Source: Coriobacteriaceae bacterium AM113-163 (GTDB lineage: Bacteria > Actinomycetota > Coriobacteriia > Coriobacteriales > Coriobacteriaceae). From it: a DNA stretch of 56,090 nucleotides. The translations under genes were made by a program, and so were the position numbers. The stretch is from assembly GCA_027673765.1 (NCBI GenBank), contig JAQDWB010000015.1, forward strand, positions 1 to 56,090, in the 5' to 3' direction. This document shows, in pieces, positions 18,050 to 26,240 of this stretch. The notes under the pieces are model-generated. The model searched no databases. It was not told the origin of the DNA and saw nothing but the letters and a program-made list of their open reading frames with translations. How positions within the stretch are numbered: the first letter of the stretch is position 1; each line of letters opens with the position of its first letter.

Positions 18050-19477
18050 ATGGCAGTAGATAACAAGCAGATTGCCACCGATGTCCTCGAGCTCGTGGGC
18101 GGCGCGGAGAATGTTTCCGTCGCCACCAACTGCATGACGCGCCTGCGTCTGACGCTCAAGGACAACAACAAGGCCGACGTGGAGAAGATCAAGAAGGTCA
18201 AGGGTGTTCTGGGATGCCAGTTCGCCGGCAGCCAGCTCCAGGTCATCATCGGCCAGAACGTGCCCAAGGTGCTCGCCGAGTTCGTCGCCATCTCCGGCGT
18301 CAAGCAGGGTGAGGCCGTCAACGAGAACCTCGACGCTCCCAAGGAGAAGTTCGAGCTCAAGAACCTGCCGAACATCATCCTTGACTATCTGTCGGGCTCC
18401 ATGACCCAGCTCATCCCGCTGCTCATGGCCGGCGGTCTGTTCCGTACCATCGCGGCCGTCCTCGGCCCCACCATGCTCGGTGTGCTCTCGGCCGACGACC
18501 CGACCTATACGTTCCTCTACACCACGCTGTACGAGGCCACGTTCACCTTTATCCCCATCTACCTGGGTTATGCCGCGGCTAAGAAGCTCGGCGCCAGCCC
18601 CGTGCTCGGCATGCTGCTCGGTGGCGCCCTCATGGCTCCTTCCGTGGTGAGCGTCGCCACCCAGGATGGCGGCGGAATCATCTCCGTCTACGGCATCCAG
18701 ATCGCCGCTGCCAACTATCAGCAGTCCGTCCTGCCGATCATCCTTTCGGTGCCCGTCCTCTACTTCATCGAGAAGTTCTTTAAGAAGGTCATGCCCGACG
18801 TGCTCTCCACGGTCTTCACGCCGTTCTGCACCATGATCGTCACCATCCCCATCGCCTTCATCGTCCTCGCCCCGATCGGCAACGAGATCGGTACGCTGAT
18901 CGCTAACGCCCTCTTCGGCCTTGCTGACCTTGGCGGCATCGGTATCCTGATCGTCATGGCCGTCCTCGGTGCCTTCTGGCAGCTCTTCGTGGTCTGCGGC
19001 ATGCACATGCCCGTCATCCTGCTCGCTCAGGTTCAGATCATCGCCGCCGGCTACGATCCCTTCGTCTTCGTTTCCACCAACTGCGCTATGGCCGCTGTCT
19101 GGGGCTGCGCCTTCGGTGCCTTCCTCAAGATGAAGAACCCCGACGAGAAGTCCCTTGCCATCGGTTACGTCATCTCCGCCATCGCCGGCGGCGTTACCGA
19201 GCCTGCGCTCTTCGGTATCCTCATGCGCTTCCGCCGCACCATGCTCGGCATGTTCATCGGCGGTGCCATCGGCGCTGTGTTCTCCGGCCTCATGGGTGTT
19301 ACCTACTACCTCGCAGGCGGTGCGTCCAACTTCCTGGTCTTCACCAACTACCTGCAGGGTGGCCAGATGAACACCGTCTGGGCTATCGTTGGTATGGCAA
19401 TCTCCTTTGTCATCGCCGCTGCCGTCGTCTTTGCCTGCGGCTTCTCCAAGGAGGAACTCGCCGAGATGGAGGCCTAA
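18050..19477 (+). CDS. PTS beta-glucoside-type EIIBC permease
   Basis: The 475-residue membrane protein imports and phosphorylates a sugar, most likely a beta-glucoside. The EIIB domain comes first (about residues 1-85), with phosphorylation site Cys28 in VATNCMTRLRL, followed by an EIIC domain with about ten membrane segments and typical blocks such as GGLFRTIAAVLGPTMLG, GILIVMAVLGAFWQLFVVCGMH (a stretch near residues 304-325) and AGGVTEPALFG. It has no EIIA domain, unlike BglF, so it must borrow one; the EIIA gene at 32605 is the obvious donor. GGGGAGGGG precedes the start. A terminator follows, then the GH140 gene. The TAAACA/TGTTTA sites upstream suggest control by the LacI-type regulator at 4849. 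Confidence 0.9.
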   Translation: MAVDNKQIATDVLELVGGAENVSVATNCMTRLRLTLKDNNKADVEKIKKVKGVLGCQFAGSQLQVIIGQNVPKVLAEFVAISGVKQGEAVNENLDAPKEKFELKNLPNIILDYLSGSMTQLIPLLMAGGLFRTIAAVLGPTMLGVLSADDPTYTFLYTTLYEATFTFIPIYLGYAAAKKLGASPVLGMLLGGALMAPSVVSVATQDGGGIISVYGIQIAAANYQQSVLPIILSVPVLYFIEKFFKKVMPDVLSTVFTPFCTMIVTIPIAFIVLAPIGNEIGTLIANALFGLADLGGIGILIVMAVLGAFWQLFVVCGMHMPVILLAQVQIIAAGYDPFVFVSTNCAMAAVWGCAFGAFLKMKNPDEKSLAIGYVISAIAGGVTEPALFGILMRFRRTMLGMFIGGAIGAVFSGLMGVTYYLAGGASNFLVFTNYLQGGQMNTVWAIVGMAISFVIAAAVVFACGFSKEELAEMEA

Positions 19478-19518
19478 GGCCAAACCGTTCGGTCACATAT
19501 GACCTCACCTACACGACA

Positions 19519-19556
19519 GGGCCCCGTCAGGCGTAAGCCCGGCGGGGCCCTTCTTG
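19519..19556 (+). terminator. Terminator between PTS and GH140 genes
   Basis: GGGCCCCG (19519-19526) and CGGGGCCC (19543-19550) form an 8-bp GC stem followed by TTCTT. Read-through could still link the two genes, since no separate promoter for the GH140 gene is evident in 19557-19685. Confidence 0.7.
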
Positions 19557-19685
19557 CAAGGTAGACTGATGGGGCGGACGGGATTCGCCCGCGAGGGTTT
19601 GCCAAGCGGCAGGGGCTTTCGCACGGGGTTACCGCGAAAGTTTCCGGCGGTTCGCAAATCCTTTATCAAACGAAAGGACATGCAG

Positions 19686-20999
19686 ATGAGTTTGGGAAAG
19701 CTGACCGTCAACGGTCGCCAGGACGGCTTTTTGTGCGAGGGCAAACCGTTCTTCTGGTTTGCCGATACGTGCTGGAGCGCATTTACGAGCATTGCCGAGG
19801 ATGACTGGGACTACTACCTGACCCGCCGTGCCGAGCAGGGCATGAATGTGCTGCAGATCAACACGCTGCCGCAGTGGGACCGCTGCTGCCCCGACCTGGG
19901 CATTTGGCCCTATGCCAGCGAGGACGGCGTGCACTTTGATTGGTCCTGTCCCAACCAAGCGTACTGGGATCGTGCCGCCGCCATGTGTCGCGCTGCCGTC
20001 GAGCACGGCATTCGTCCGGCACTCGTGCTTATGTGGTGCAACTACGTGCCCGGTACCTGGGGCGCCAAGATTGCCGAGCATTGCGGTGCCGAGGTTATGC
20101 CGCGCGAGGAGGTCCGTGCCCACGTTGCCCGCGTCGTCGAGAACCTGGGTGAGTTCGACCCCGTTTACGTGGTGACGGGCGATACCGACTTTACCAGCGA
20201 CGAGGCGATCGCCTATTACGAGGATGCCCTCGACGAAGTCGTCAATCGCGCGCCCGAGGCGTTGCGCACCATGCATATCAACCGCGGCAACCGCACCATC
20301 CCGGCACGGTACCTGGACCGCTTGGACTTCTACATGTTCCAGCCCGGCCACAACTACGAGGGCCAGCCCGAGGCTTGGCACTTGCCGCAGGACTTTATCG
20401 CCAACTATCCCAAAAAGCCGATGGTCAACTCTGAGCCTTGTTACGAGCAGATGGGTGCGTCGCGCAATGTGTACTGGCGCTTCACCGCGCAGGACTGCCG
20501 CGCGAGTGTGTGGTCGTCGATCCTTGCCGGCGCCAGCGCGGGTGTGACCTATGGCGCGCACGGTGTTTGGAACTGGCAGACTAGCAAGAGCCAGGGCTCG
20601 GTGTTGGGCGAGGGCTTCGATATGCCGTTCCGCTGGCAGGAGTGTCTGCAGTTTGCGGGCGTTTGGGACTTTGGCGCGATCGAGCATGTGCTTGCCGGCC
20701 TGGGTGCTACGGCTGGCGACGACGCACTTGCCGTGGTTCCGGCGCAGGAGCTCCTCGATGACGCGCGCGAGGCCATTCGTGTGGCGCGCGTTGGCGATCG
20801 CGTCGTCACGTACCTGCCGCGCACCACGGCGCTCAAGTTTAAGCTCGACGGCGCGCGTGGCTGGACGGCGACGGTTCTCGACATGGAAGACAAGCGCGTC
20901 GCCAAGCTGCCCGTTCGCGACAACGGTGACGGCACCGTGCGCGTGGCTCAGCATCCCTTTGAGCACGACGCCCTGGTGATCCTGACCCCTGGGCGCTAA
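19686..20999 (+). CDS. GH140 / DUF4038 family glycoside hydrolase, candidate apiosidase
   Basis: This 437-residue protein fits GH140, a family founded on an apiosidase that releases D-apiose from rhamnogalacturonan-II. It begins with the family pattern LTVNGRQDGFLCEGKPFFWF and ADTCW, has a TIM-barrel catalytic domain, and ends with a small beta domain (about 355-437). The likely catalytic pair is D166 in VTGDTDF and E250 in MVNSEPCYE, which match the Asp/Glu positions of the family. QPGHNYEGQPEAWHLPQDF and GAHGVWNWQ are further family blocks. The ATG at 19686 has AAAGGA 7 nt upstream; the ATG at 19680 is too close to it. No signal peptide is present, so it acts on an imported glycoside, consistent with the PTS gene before it. 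The exact linkage cut is inference. Confidence 0.78.
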   Translation: MSLGKLTVNGRQDGFLCEGKPFFWFADTCWSAFTSIAEDDWDYYLTRRAEQGMNVLQINTLPQWDRCCPDLGIWPYASEDGVHFDWSCPNQAYWDRAAAMCRAAVEHGIRPALVLMWCNYVPGTWGAKIAEHCGAEVMPREEVRAHVARVVENLGEFDPVYVVTGDTDFTSDEAIAYYEDALDEVVNRAPEALRTMHINRGNRTIPARYLDRLDFYMFQPGHNYEGQPEAWHLPQDFIANYPKKPMVNSEPCYEQMGASRNVYWRFTAQDCRASVWSSILAGASAGVTYGAHGVWNWQTSKSQGSVLGEGFDMPFRWQECLQFAGVWDFGAIEHVLAGLGATAGDDALAVVPAQELLDDAREAIRVARVGDRVVTYLPRTTALKFKLDGARGWTATVLDMEDKRVAKLPVRDNGDGTVRVAQHPFEHDALVILTPGR

Positions 21000-21047
21000 C
21001 GGCTCTTCTCCAACATTTACAACCCAGTCCCTTTCATAAGGCTGCGA

Positions 21048-21097
21048 CGGAATGGTTCCTGCATGACGGCTTTAAGCTGTCAAGGGGAGCCATTCCG
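21048..21097. terminator. Hairpin after the GH140 gene
   Basis: CGGAATGGTTCC (21048-21059) pairs with GGAGCCATTCCG (21086-21097) with one wobble, around a 26-nt loop that itself holds a smaller TGACGGCTT/AAGCTGTCA hairpin. It sits between convergent genes and may end both transcripts. Confidence 0.5.
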
Positions 21098-21101
21098 CCG
21101 C

Positions 21102-21128
21102 ACTCATTGGGGACGTGCTTAAATGAGT
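21102..21128. repeat. 13-nt-core hairpin element (copy i)
   Basis: ACTCATT (21102-21108), the 13-nt loop GGGGACGTGCTTA, and AATGAGT (21122-21128). The arms match the inner arms of the element at 14288-14314. Confidence 0.8.
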
Positions 21129-21188
21129 GGTTTAACTTGAGACGGGACTTTTTGACCGCCTGATGGGTCGCGCGCCACAATTCGGGCG

Positions 21189-23957
21189 CTACAGTAGCTC
21201 GCCGTGGCGGGCAATGTAGCGGCGCTTTGCCAGCTGGGTGAGCGCGATGTAGGCGGCGACGATGCCGATGAGCAGCGCGAAAAAGCTCGTGGGCAGCGTC
21301 GTAAGGCCGAGCGCATCGGCGATGGGGCTTGCCGGCAGCCAGGTGACGAGCGCCAGGCCCAGCACGGTGAGAACGCACAGCGCGGGCGCGGCGTGGTCGC
21401 GCGGGCTCGGCAGGCGCGGGGAGCGCGGCATGTGGATCACGAGCGTCTGCGACCACATGGACTCGACAAACCAGCCGCTCTGGAAGAGCGTCGCAAAGGC
21501 CGCCATGCCTGCGGCGTTGCCCGTCCCGGCGAGCTCGGACCAGCTTGCGCCTACGGTGGCAGGGCACACCACAAAGAAGAGCGCGGCGAAGGTTACGATG
21601 TCAAACAGCGAGCTCACGGGACCCAACTCGAGCATAAAGCCCTTAATGGACGCGGCGTCCCAGGCGCGCGGACGGGCGGTCCAGGCGTCATCGACGGTGT
21701 CCCACGGCAGCGCGATACACACGATCTCGTAGACCAGCGACAGCAACACCAGCTGCAGGGCGCTCATGGGCAAAAACGGCAGGAACAGGCTCGCGACGGT
21801 CACGGACAGTACGTTGCCAAAGTTGGAGCTCACCGTGGTCTTGAGGTACTTGAGCAGGTTGCCGTAGGTGCGGCGGCCTTCGATGATGCCGCGCTCGAGC
21901 ACGCCCAGGTCCTTCTGAAGCAAGATGATATCGGCGGATTCCTTGGCGATGTCGACGGCCGAATCGACCGAGATGCCGCAGTCGCTCGCGCGCATGGCGG
22001 CGGCGTCGTTGATGCCGTCGCCCATAAAGCCCACGGTGTGACCGAGCAGCTCGCGCATGACGCGCACCAGACGCGCCTTCTGCAGCGGCGAGAGCTTGGC
22101 GAAGAGGTGGGTGTGCTCGGCGCGCTCGGCAAGCTCGGCGTCATCGAGCGCATCGATCTCGGAGCCCAGCAAGACATCGCTCGCGTCGATACCGATCTGC
22201 TCGCAGACGGTGGCGGCGACGCGATCGTTGTCGCCGGTCAGGACCTTGACCGCCACGCCCTTGGCCTCGAGGGTGGCGACGGCGCCCGCGGCACTCGCCT
22301 TGGGCGGATCGAGGAAGGCCAAAAAGCCCATCAGCACCATGTCGCACTCGTCGGCGATGCCAAATTCGCCCACGCAGCGCGGATCGGTCTTCTGCGCCAC
22401 GGCAATCACGCGCAGGCCCTCGGCGTTGAGCCCGGCGACCTGCTTGCGAATCTGGGCGAGCTTCTCGTCGGTGAGCGGCTGAGCGATGCCATCGACCTCG
22501 ACAAAGGAGCAGATCTCGAGCATTTCCTCGGCAGCGCCCTTGGTAACCATCTGGGTTTTGCCTTGGGCGTCGGCGACAACTACGCTCAGGCGACGGCGCG
22601 AGAAATCGAAGGGAACCTCGTCGACCTTGGTATAGCGGTCGCGCAGACTCTGGCCCAGCATGGAATCGGGCGCGACGGTCGAGGGCGTCACATCGGCACG
22701 GTCGATAACGGCCAGGTCGATAAGGTTTTTGAGGCCGGTCTGGAAGAAGCTGTTCAAAAACGCATGGCGCAGCACGCGCGCGTCCTCGTTGCCGTCGGTG
22801 TTGAGGTAGCGCTCGAGCACGATGCGGTCTTCGGTGAGGGTGCCGGTCTTGTCGCAGCACAGGACGTCCATCGCGCCGAGGTTTTGGATTGCCGGTAGCT
22901 CCTTGACGATAACCTGGCGACGGGCGAGGTCCTTGGCGCCCTGCGACAGGCTCGAGGTCACGATGACGGGGAGCATCTGCGGCGTGATGCCCACGGCCAC
23001 GCTCGTGGCGAACAGCAGCGCGTCGATGACGTTGCCCTTGGTGGCGACGTTGATGGCAAAGACCGCCGGCGCCATAACGAGCATCAGGCGCACGAGCAAC
23101 ATGGAGACGCTCGAGACACCGCGGTCAAACGCGCTCTTCTCGCCGCGCCCGTTGAGCATCTTGGCGATGCCGCCCAGGTAAGTGTCCGAGCCGGTGGCTA
23201 CGACAAGTGCCATAGCGGTGCCGTTTTGCACGGAGGTGCCGGTAAAGACGATGTTCTTGCAGGCAGAGAGCGGCAGCGCGGAGCTGTCGGCACCCTCGGC
23301 GACGGTGATGGCAGCGGTCTTTTCGACGGCCTCGCTCTCGCCGGTGAGTGCGGACTCGATCACAAACAGGTCGCGCGCGGTGATGATGCGGGCATCGGCC
23401 GGCACCATATCGCCGGCAGAGAGACGGATTACATCGCCGGGGACGAGCTCGTCAAAGGGGATCTCGATACGCTCGCCGTCGCGCAGGGCACAGCAGGTGT
23501 TGGAGGCCAGGTCCTTGAGGGCCTCGGCCGCATTGCCGCTGCGGGCTTCCTGGATAAACTTCATGCCGCCCGATACCAGCAGCATGATGCCGATGACGAT
23601 GACCGTGGAGGGGTCGCGCTGGGGCTCGGGCACGGCGAGCACGTCGATGTAGAGCGAGACCAGTGCGAGCGCGGCGAGGATGCCGGCGAAGGGGTCGATG
23701 AACGCGTCGGCGATGCGGCGGGCGAGTGTCTTGGTCGGCGCCTCGATGGTGTTGGGGCCGACGGCGTCTAGGCGCTCGGCGGCGTGCTCGGTACCGAGTC
23801 CGCCAGCCCTGGCGTCAAGCAGCACGAGGGCGTCCTCGGCGCTATGGGTGGCGGCGAATATGGTGTTCTTGGACAGGCCGGTGTGAGCGGCAGGGCGCAC
23901 CGTGCGGCGGCGCTTGGAGATAGCTTCGAGTACCGTAGCGGTTTTGAGCATCAGCAT
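21189..23957 (-). CDS. mgtA: Magnesium-importing P-type ATPase
   Basis: The 922-residue membrane protein is a P3B-type ATPase of the MgtA/MgtB group, which imports Mg2+. Visible features are the actuator motif LTGESEAVEK, the phosphorylation site DKTGTLTEDR (Asp near residue 369), the nucleotide-domain VTKGAAEEML and the hinge GDGINDAAAMRASDCGISVDS. LFATSVAVGITPQMLPVIVT (M4 region) is characteristic of MgtA rather than of Ca2+ or heavy-metal pumps. A cytoplasmic N-terminal extension of about 35 basic residues precedes the cation-ATPase N-terminal domain. AAGGAGG before the start at 23957 is strong. I did not find an M-box riboswitch in the 437-bp upstream gap, which holds one hairpin repeat and the pyrE promoter region. 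Confidence 0.93.
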   Translation of the reverse strand: MLMLKTATVLEAISKRRRTVRPAAHTGLSKNTIFAATHSAEDALVLLDARAGGLGTEHAAERLDAVGPNTIEAPTKTLARRIADAFIDPFAGILAALALVSLYIDVLAVPEPQRDPSTVIVIGIMLLVSGGMKFIQEARSGNAAEALKDLASNTCCALRDGERIEIPFDELVPGDVIRLSAGDMVPADARIITARDLFVIESALTGESEAVEKTAAITVAEGADSSALPLSACKNIVFTGTSVQNGTAMALVVATGSDTYLGGIAKMLNGRGEKSAFDRGVSSVSMLLVRLMLVMAPAVFAINVATKGNVIDALLFATSVAVGITPQMLPVIVTSSLSQGAKDLARRQVIVKELPAIQNLGAMDVLCCDKTGTLTEDRIVLERYLNTDGNEDARVLRHAFLNSFFQTGLKNLIDLAVIDRADVTPSTVAPDSMLGQSLRDRYTKVDEVPFDFSRRRLSVVVADAQGKTQMVTKGAAEEMLEICSFVEVDGIAQPLTDEKLAQIRKQVAGLNAEGLRVIAVAQKTDPRCVGEFGIADECDMVLMGFLAFLDPPKASAAGAVATLEAKGVAVKVLTGDNDRVAATVCEQIGIDASDVLLGSEIDALDDAELAERAEHTHLFAKLSPLQKARLVRVMRELLGHTVGFMGDGINDAAAMRASDCGISVDSAVDIAKESADIILLQKDLGVLERGIIEGRRTYGNLLKYLKTTVSSNFGNVLSVTVASLFLPFLPMSALQLVLLSLVYEIVCIALPWDTVDDAWTARPRAWDAASIKGFMLELGPVSSLFDIVTFAALFFVVCPATVGASWSELAGTGNAAGMAAFATLFQSGWFVESMWSQTLVIHMPRSPRLPSPRDHAAPALCVLTVLGLALVTWLPASPIADALGLTTLPTSFFALLIGIVAAYIALTQLAKRRYIARHGELL

Positions 23958-24040
23958 AGGGTCCTCCTTGTTGAAGGGAGTTAGCGTACGTGTCGTATTT
24001 GCTTCAAAAAACCTAGATGTCGCTCACGTCATGCTCTCGA

Positions 24041-24075
24041 ACCGCCACAAAGGGGACAGGCACCTTTGTGGTGGT
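24041..24075. repeat. 13-nt-core hairpin element (copy c)
   Basis: ACCGCCACAAAGG (24041-24053) and CCTTTGTGGTGGT (24063-24075) flank GGACAGGCA, with one G-T wobble in the arms. In the wider frame the core is GGGGACAGGCACC. It has the same stem word as copy b at 12528, in the opposite orientation. Confidence 0.8.
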
Positions 24076-24394
24076 TTTGACGATCGGTTCGTGGCGCTTA
24101 TGCGCGTGCGGAATCCTCGCGGCGTGCCGAGGGCGACATGCAGGTTTTTCGACTATGACTGCCTTCCATGGCACACCTCCTTAAGGCCGGGCGCGGCGCG
24201 CTTTGGGTATCTCGTACCCGTTTTAATCCGCCCGTATTTTTGATGAGGGGGTTTGCCGTGTCAACCCCTTTGTTTGGAAAACCATTGCCCCTGACAAAGC
24301 CTTTACAGAATGCTGAGGCCCCAAAGCGCGCCCGCACCGACGCCCTGCCTGCGCTAAACTGGAAGGCACGTACGCGATTACGAGAGGAGCCCGC

Positions 24395-25075
24395 ATGGAG
24401 GCTTACAAGCAAGAGTTCATCAAGTTTATGGTTGAGTCCGACGTCCTTAAGTTCGGCAGCTTTACGCTCAAGAGCGGCCGTCAGTCCCCGTTCTTTATGA
24501 ACGCCGGCGCTTACGTGACGGGCTATCAGCTCAAGAAGCTGGGCGAGTATTACGCCCAGGCCATCCACGATAACTTTGGCGACGACTTTGATGTCCTGTT
24601 TGGGCCGGCCTACAAGGGCATTCCCCTGGCCGTCGTGACCGCCATCGCCTACCACGAGCTGTACGGCAAGGAGGTCAAGTACTGCTGCGACCGCAAGGAG
24701 GCCAAGGACCACGGCGCCGACAAGGGCAACCTGCTGGGCTATGAGCCCCAGGACGGCGACCGTGTGATCATGGTCGAGGACGTCACCACCAGCGGCAAGT
24801 CCATCGACGAGACCTATCCCAAGGTCAAGGCTGCTGCCGATGTCGAGATCAAGGGCCTGATCGTGTCCCTCAACCGCATGGAGGTCGGCAAGGGCGGCGT
24901 GACCACCGCGCAGAAGGAGATCGAGGCCAAGTACGGTTTCCCCGTCGCGAGCATCGTCTCCATGGCCGAGGTCGTCGAGACCCTTTACAACCACGAGATC
25001 GACGGCAAGGTTGTCATCGACGACGAGCTCAAGACCGCCATCGACGCCTACTACGAGCAGTACGGCGTCCGTTAG
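24395..25075 (+). CDS. pyrE: Orotate phosphoribosyltransferase
   Basis: The 226-residue enzyme makes orotidine 5'-phosphate from orotate and PRPP in pyrimidine synthesis. SGRQSPFFMNAGAY is the orotate-site block, FGPAYKGIPLAV is typical of PyrE, YCCDRKEAKDHG holds the catalytic loop Lys residues, and VIMVEDVTTSGKSIDE is the PRPP-binding signature. CGAGAGGAGCCCGC lies before the start. It stands alone. Upstream (24205-24270) are two small GC hairpins each followed by T-rich sequence, which might act as attenuators, but they are weak. A structured repeat begins on the last base of the stop codon. Confidence 0.95.
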   Translation: MEAYKQEFIKFMVESDVLKFGSFTLKSGRQSPFFMNAGAYVTGYQLKKLGEYYAQAIHDNFGDDFDVLFGPAYKGIPLAVVTAIAYHELYGKEVKYCCDRKEAKDHGADKGNLLGYEPQDGDRVIMVEDVTTSGKSIDETYPKVKAAADVEIKGLIVSLNRMEVGKGGVTTAQKEIEAKYGFPVASIVSMAEVVETLYNHEIDGKVVIDDELKTAIDAYYEQYGVR

Positions 25076-25213
25076 TTACGCGGTTTTACCAAACCGCGTA
25101 ACAGCTCGACGCTGCAAACCCGCCAGAGCGGCAATCTGCCTTTCAACTTCGGCGGCATGACCAGAAGGTCAATGCCGCCTCGTTTCAAGGCACCTTGCTC
25201 GCTCTGGCGGGTT
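25075..25213 (+). ncRNA. Structured RNA-like element (copy 1)
   Basis: Three helices can be drawn. Helix A: 25075-25086 with 25091-25102 (12 bp, loop TACC). Helix B: 25117-25130 with 25200-25213 (14 bp), an unpaired T at 25199, then 25131-25134 with 25195-25198. Hairpin C inside B: 25151-25158 with 25172-25179, a bulged A at 25171, then GACC-AGAA-GGTC. Between A and B is TCGACGCTGC. The copy at 33939-34079 has the same helices, loops and bulges with compensated base changes. It could be a small RNA, a 3'-end element of pyrE mRNA or a mobile repeat. The rest of the gap to 25476 holds hairpin repeats only. Confidence 0.75.
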
Positions 25214-25308
25214 TTCGCTGTCGCTACCAAAACATCGGCACTCCCGTTGCTGGCGATGCGGCACTTGGGGACGTTCCTTTTTTGCCGGCACTTTGGGACA
25301 CTCCTGAT

Positions 25309-25339
25309 GTAGTCATTGGGGGCGTTCTTAAATGACTAC
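25309..25339. repeat. 13-nt-core hairpin element (copy j)
   Basis: GTAGTCATT (25309-25317), loop GGGGGCGTTCTTA (13 nt), AATGACTAC (25331-25339). A degenerate GGGGACGTTCC block precedes it at 25259-25305 and resembles 34128-34175. Confidence 0.8.
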
Positions 25340-25476
25340 TCAGGATGAGCGTCCAAAAATCCGCGCTCGTTCGATTGGCGCATGTCTACGCAGCGTAGGT
25401 TGTCGAGCCTGGCCTTCAAATGGATACTGACTGTCGAACCGGTTCACTCCATTTCTTCAATTTGATTGGACAGCCC

Positions 25477-26097
25477 ATGAACCAGACACGGCAAATCAAT
25501 GCTTCCCATACTTTTTTGGCAGCGCATGTCATCAAGCGGCTGCGCGAAGAGCGCGGCCTCACCCAGCGCGCCCTGGCGGAAAGCCTTGGCGTGACCGATA
25601 AAGCCGTCAGCAAGTGGGAATCCGGCCGCGGCCTTCCCGACATTTCCCTCGTTGAGCCTTTGGCCCAGAGACTCGGCATAAGCGTGACTGAGCTTTTGGC
25701 TGGTGACATTCGGGCCAACGCCAACCGTGCAGGCAATATGCTCAAAGGCGTCTTTTACGTTTGTCCTATCTGCGGAAACGTTGTGCACGCGCTCGGAGAA
25801 GGCAGCTTTAGCTGCTGTGGCTCCACGATGTTTCCCCAGGAGGCCGAAGAGCCGGACGCGGACCACGCCTTTTCCATCGAGCGCATCGAGGACGATTGGT
25901 ACGTCACGCTCGATCATCCCATGACCAAGGATCACTACATTAGCTTTGTGGCATATGCGACTATGGATGGCATCTGCTTTAAGAAGCTCTATCCAGAGCA
26001 ATCGGTGCAGCCGCGCTTCCATATTACCGGGCGCGGCAGGATATATCTTTACTGCAACCAACACGGACTCTTTACGTCGCTGACGCCTCGCAAATAA
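25477..26097 (+). CDS. XRE-type HTH fused to a desulfoferrodoxin/superoxide-reductase-like domain
   Basis: The 206-residue protein joins two modules. Residues 15-75 form an XRE helix-turn-helix (LREERGLTQRALAESLGV, KAVSKWESG). Residues 93-115 resemble desulforedoxin: C96-x2-C99 and the pair C113-C114 in a CPICGN...CCGSTM pattern, a metal(Cys)4 site. Residues 125-206 resemble the neelaredoxin centre: H130, H147 in HPMTKDHYI, H153, C193 and H196 in YCNQHG, with spacing close to the Fe(His)4Cys site of superoxide reductases. The usual Glu-Lys before the first His ligand is replaced by Asp-Ala-Asp, so it may sense rather than detoxify. The ATG at 25477 gives a start just before the HTH; its ribosome site is weak. 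Redox or metal regulation is likely. Confidence 0.8.
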   Translation: MNQTRQINASHTFLAAHVIKRLREERGLTQRALAESLGVTDKAVSKWESGRGLPDISLVEPLAQRLGISVTELLAGDIRANANRAGNMLKGVFYVCPICGNVVHALGEGSFSCCGSTMFPQEAEEPDADHAFSIERIEDDWYVTLDHPMTKDHYISFVAYATMDGICFKKLYPEQSVQPRFHITGRGRIYLYCNQHGLFTSLTPRK

Positions 26098-26143
26098 CGG
26101 CTGTCTATCCGCCCTCCTCATGCGTTCCCAGGGGACCCAAAAT

Positions 26144-26207
26144 GAGCGTGGATAATCTACCGGTTTTGGCCTGTGCGCGGGCTCAAAGTGGGAGATTATC
26201 CACGCTC
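26144..26207. repeat. Hairpin with 34-nt constant loop (copy 2)
   Basis: GAGCGTGGATAATCT (26144-26158) pairs with 26193-26207. The 34-nt loop shares TTTTGGCCTGT and GGGCTCAAAGTGGG with the element at 14325-14388. The fourth base of the left arm is C here and A there, and its partner changes to match. Confidence 0.8.
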
Positions 26208-26240
26208 GTTAGGTTAGTGTCCGAAAATCCACGCTCGTCG

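Noticed and set aside
18005..19483. A 492-codon minus-strand frame opposite the PTS gene
   Set aside because: Its His/Glu/Asp/Gly-rich composition mirrors the permease codons; the plus strand is a clear EIIBC protein.
23958..24394. M-box riboswitch for mgtA or PyrR-type attenuator for pyrE
   Set aside because: I could not find the conserved M-box blocks, and the two short hairpins before pyrE are too weak and lack a PyrR-binding loop that I recognise.
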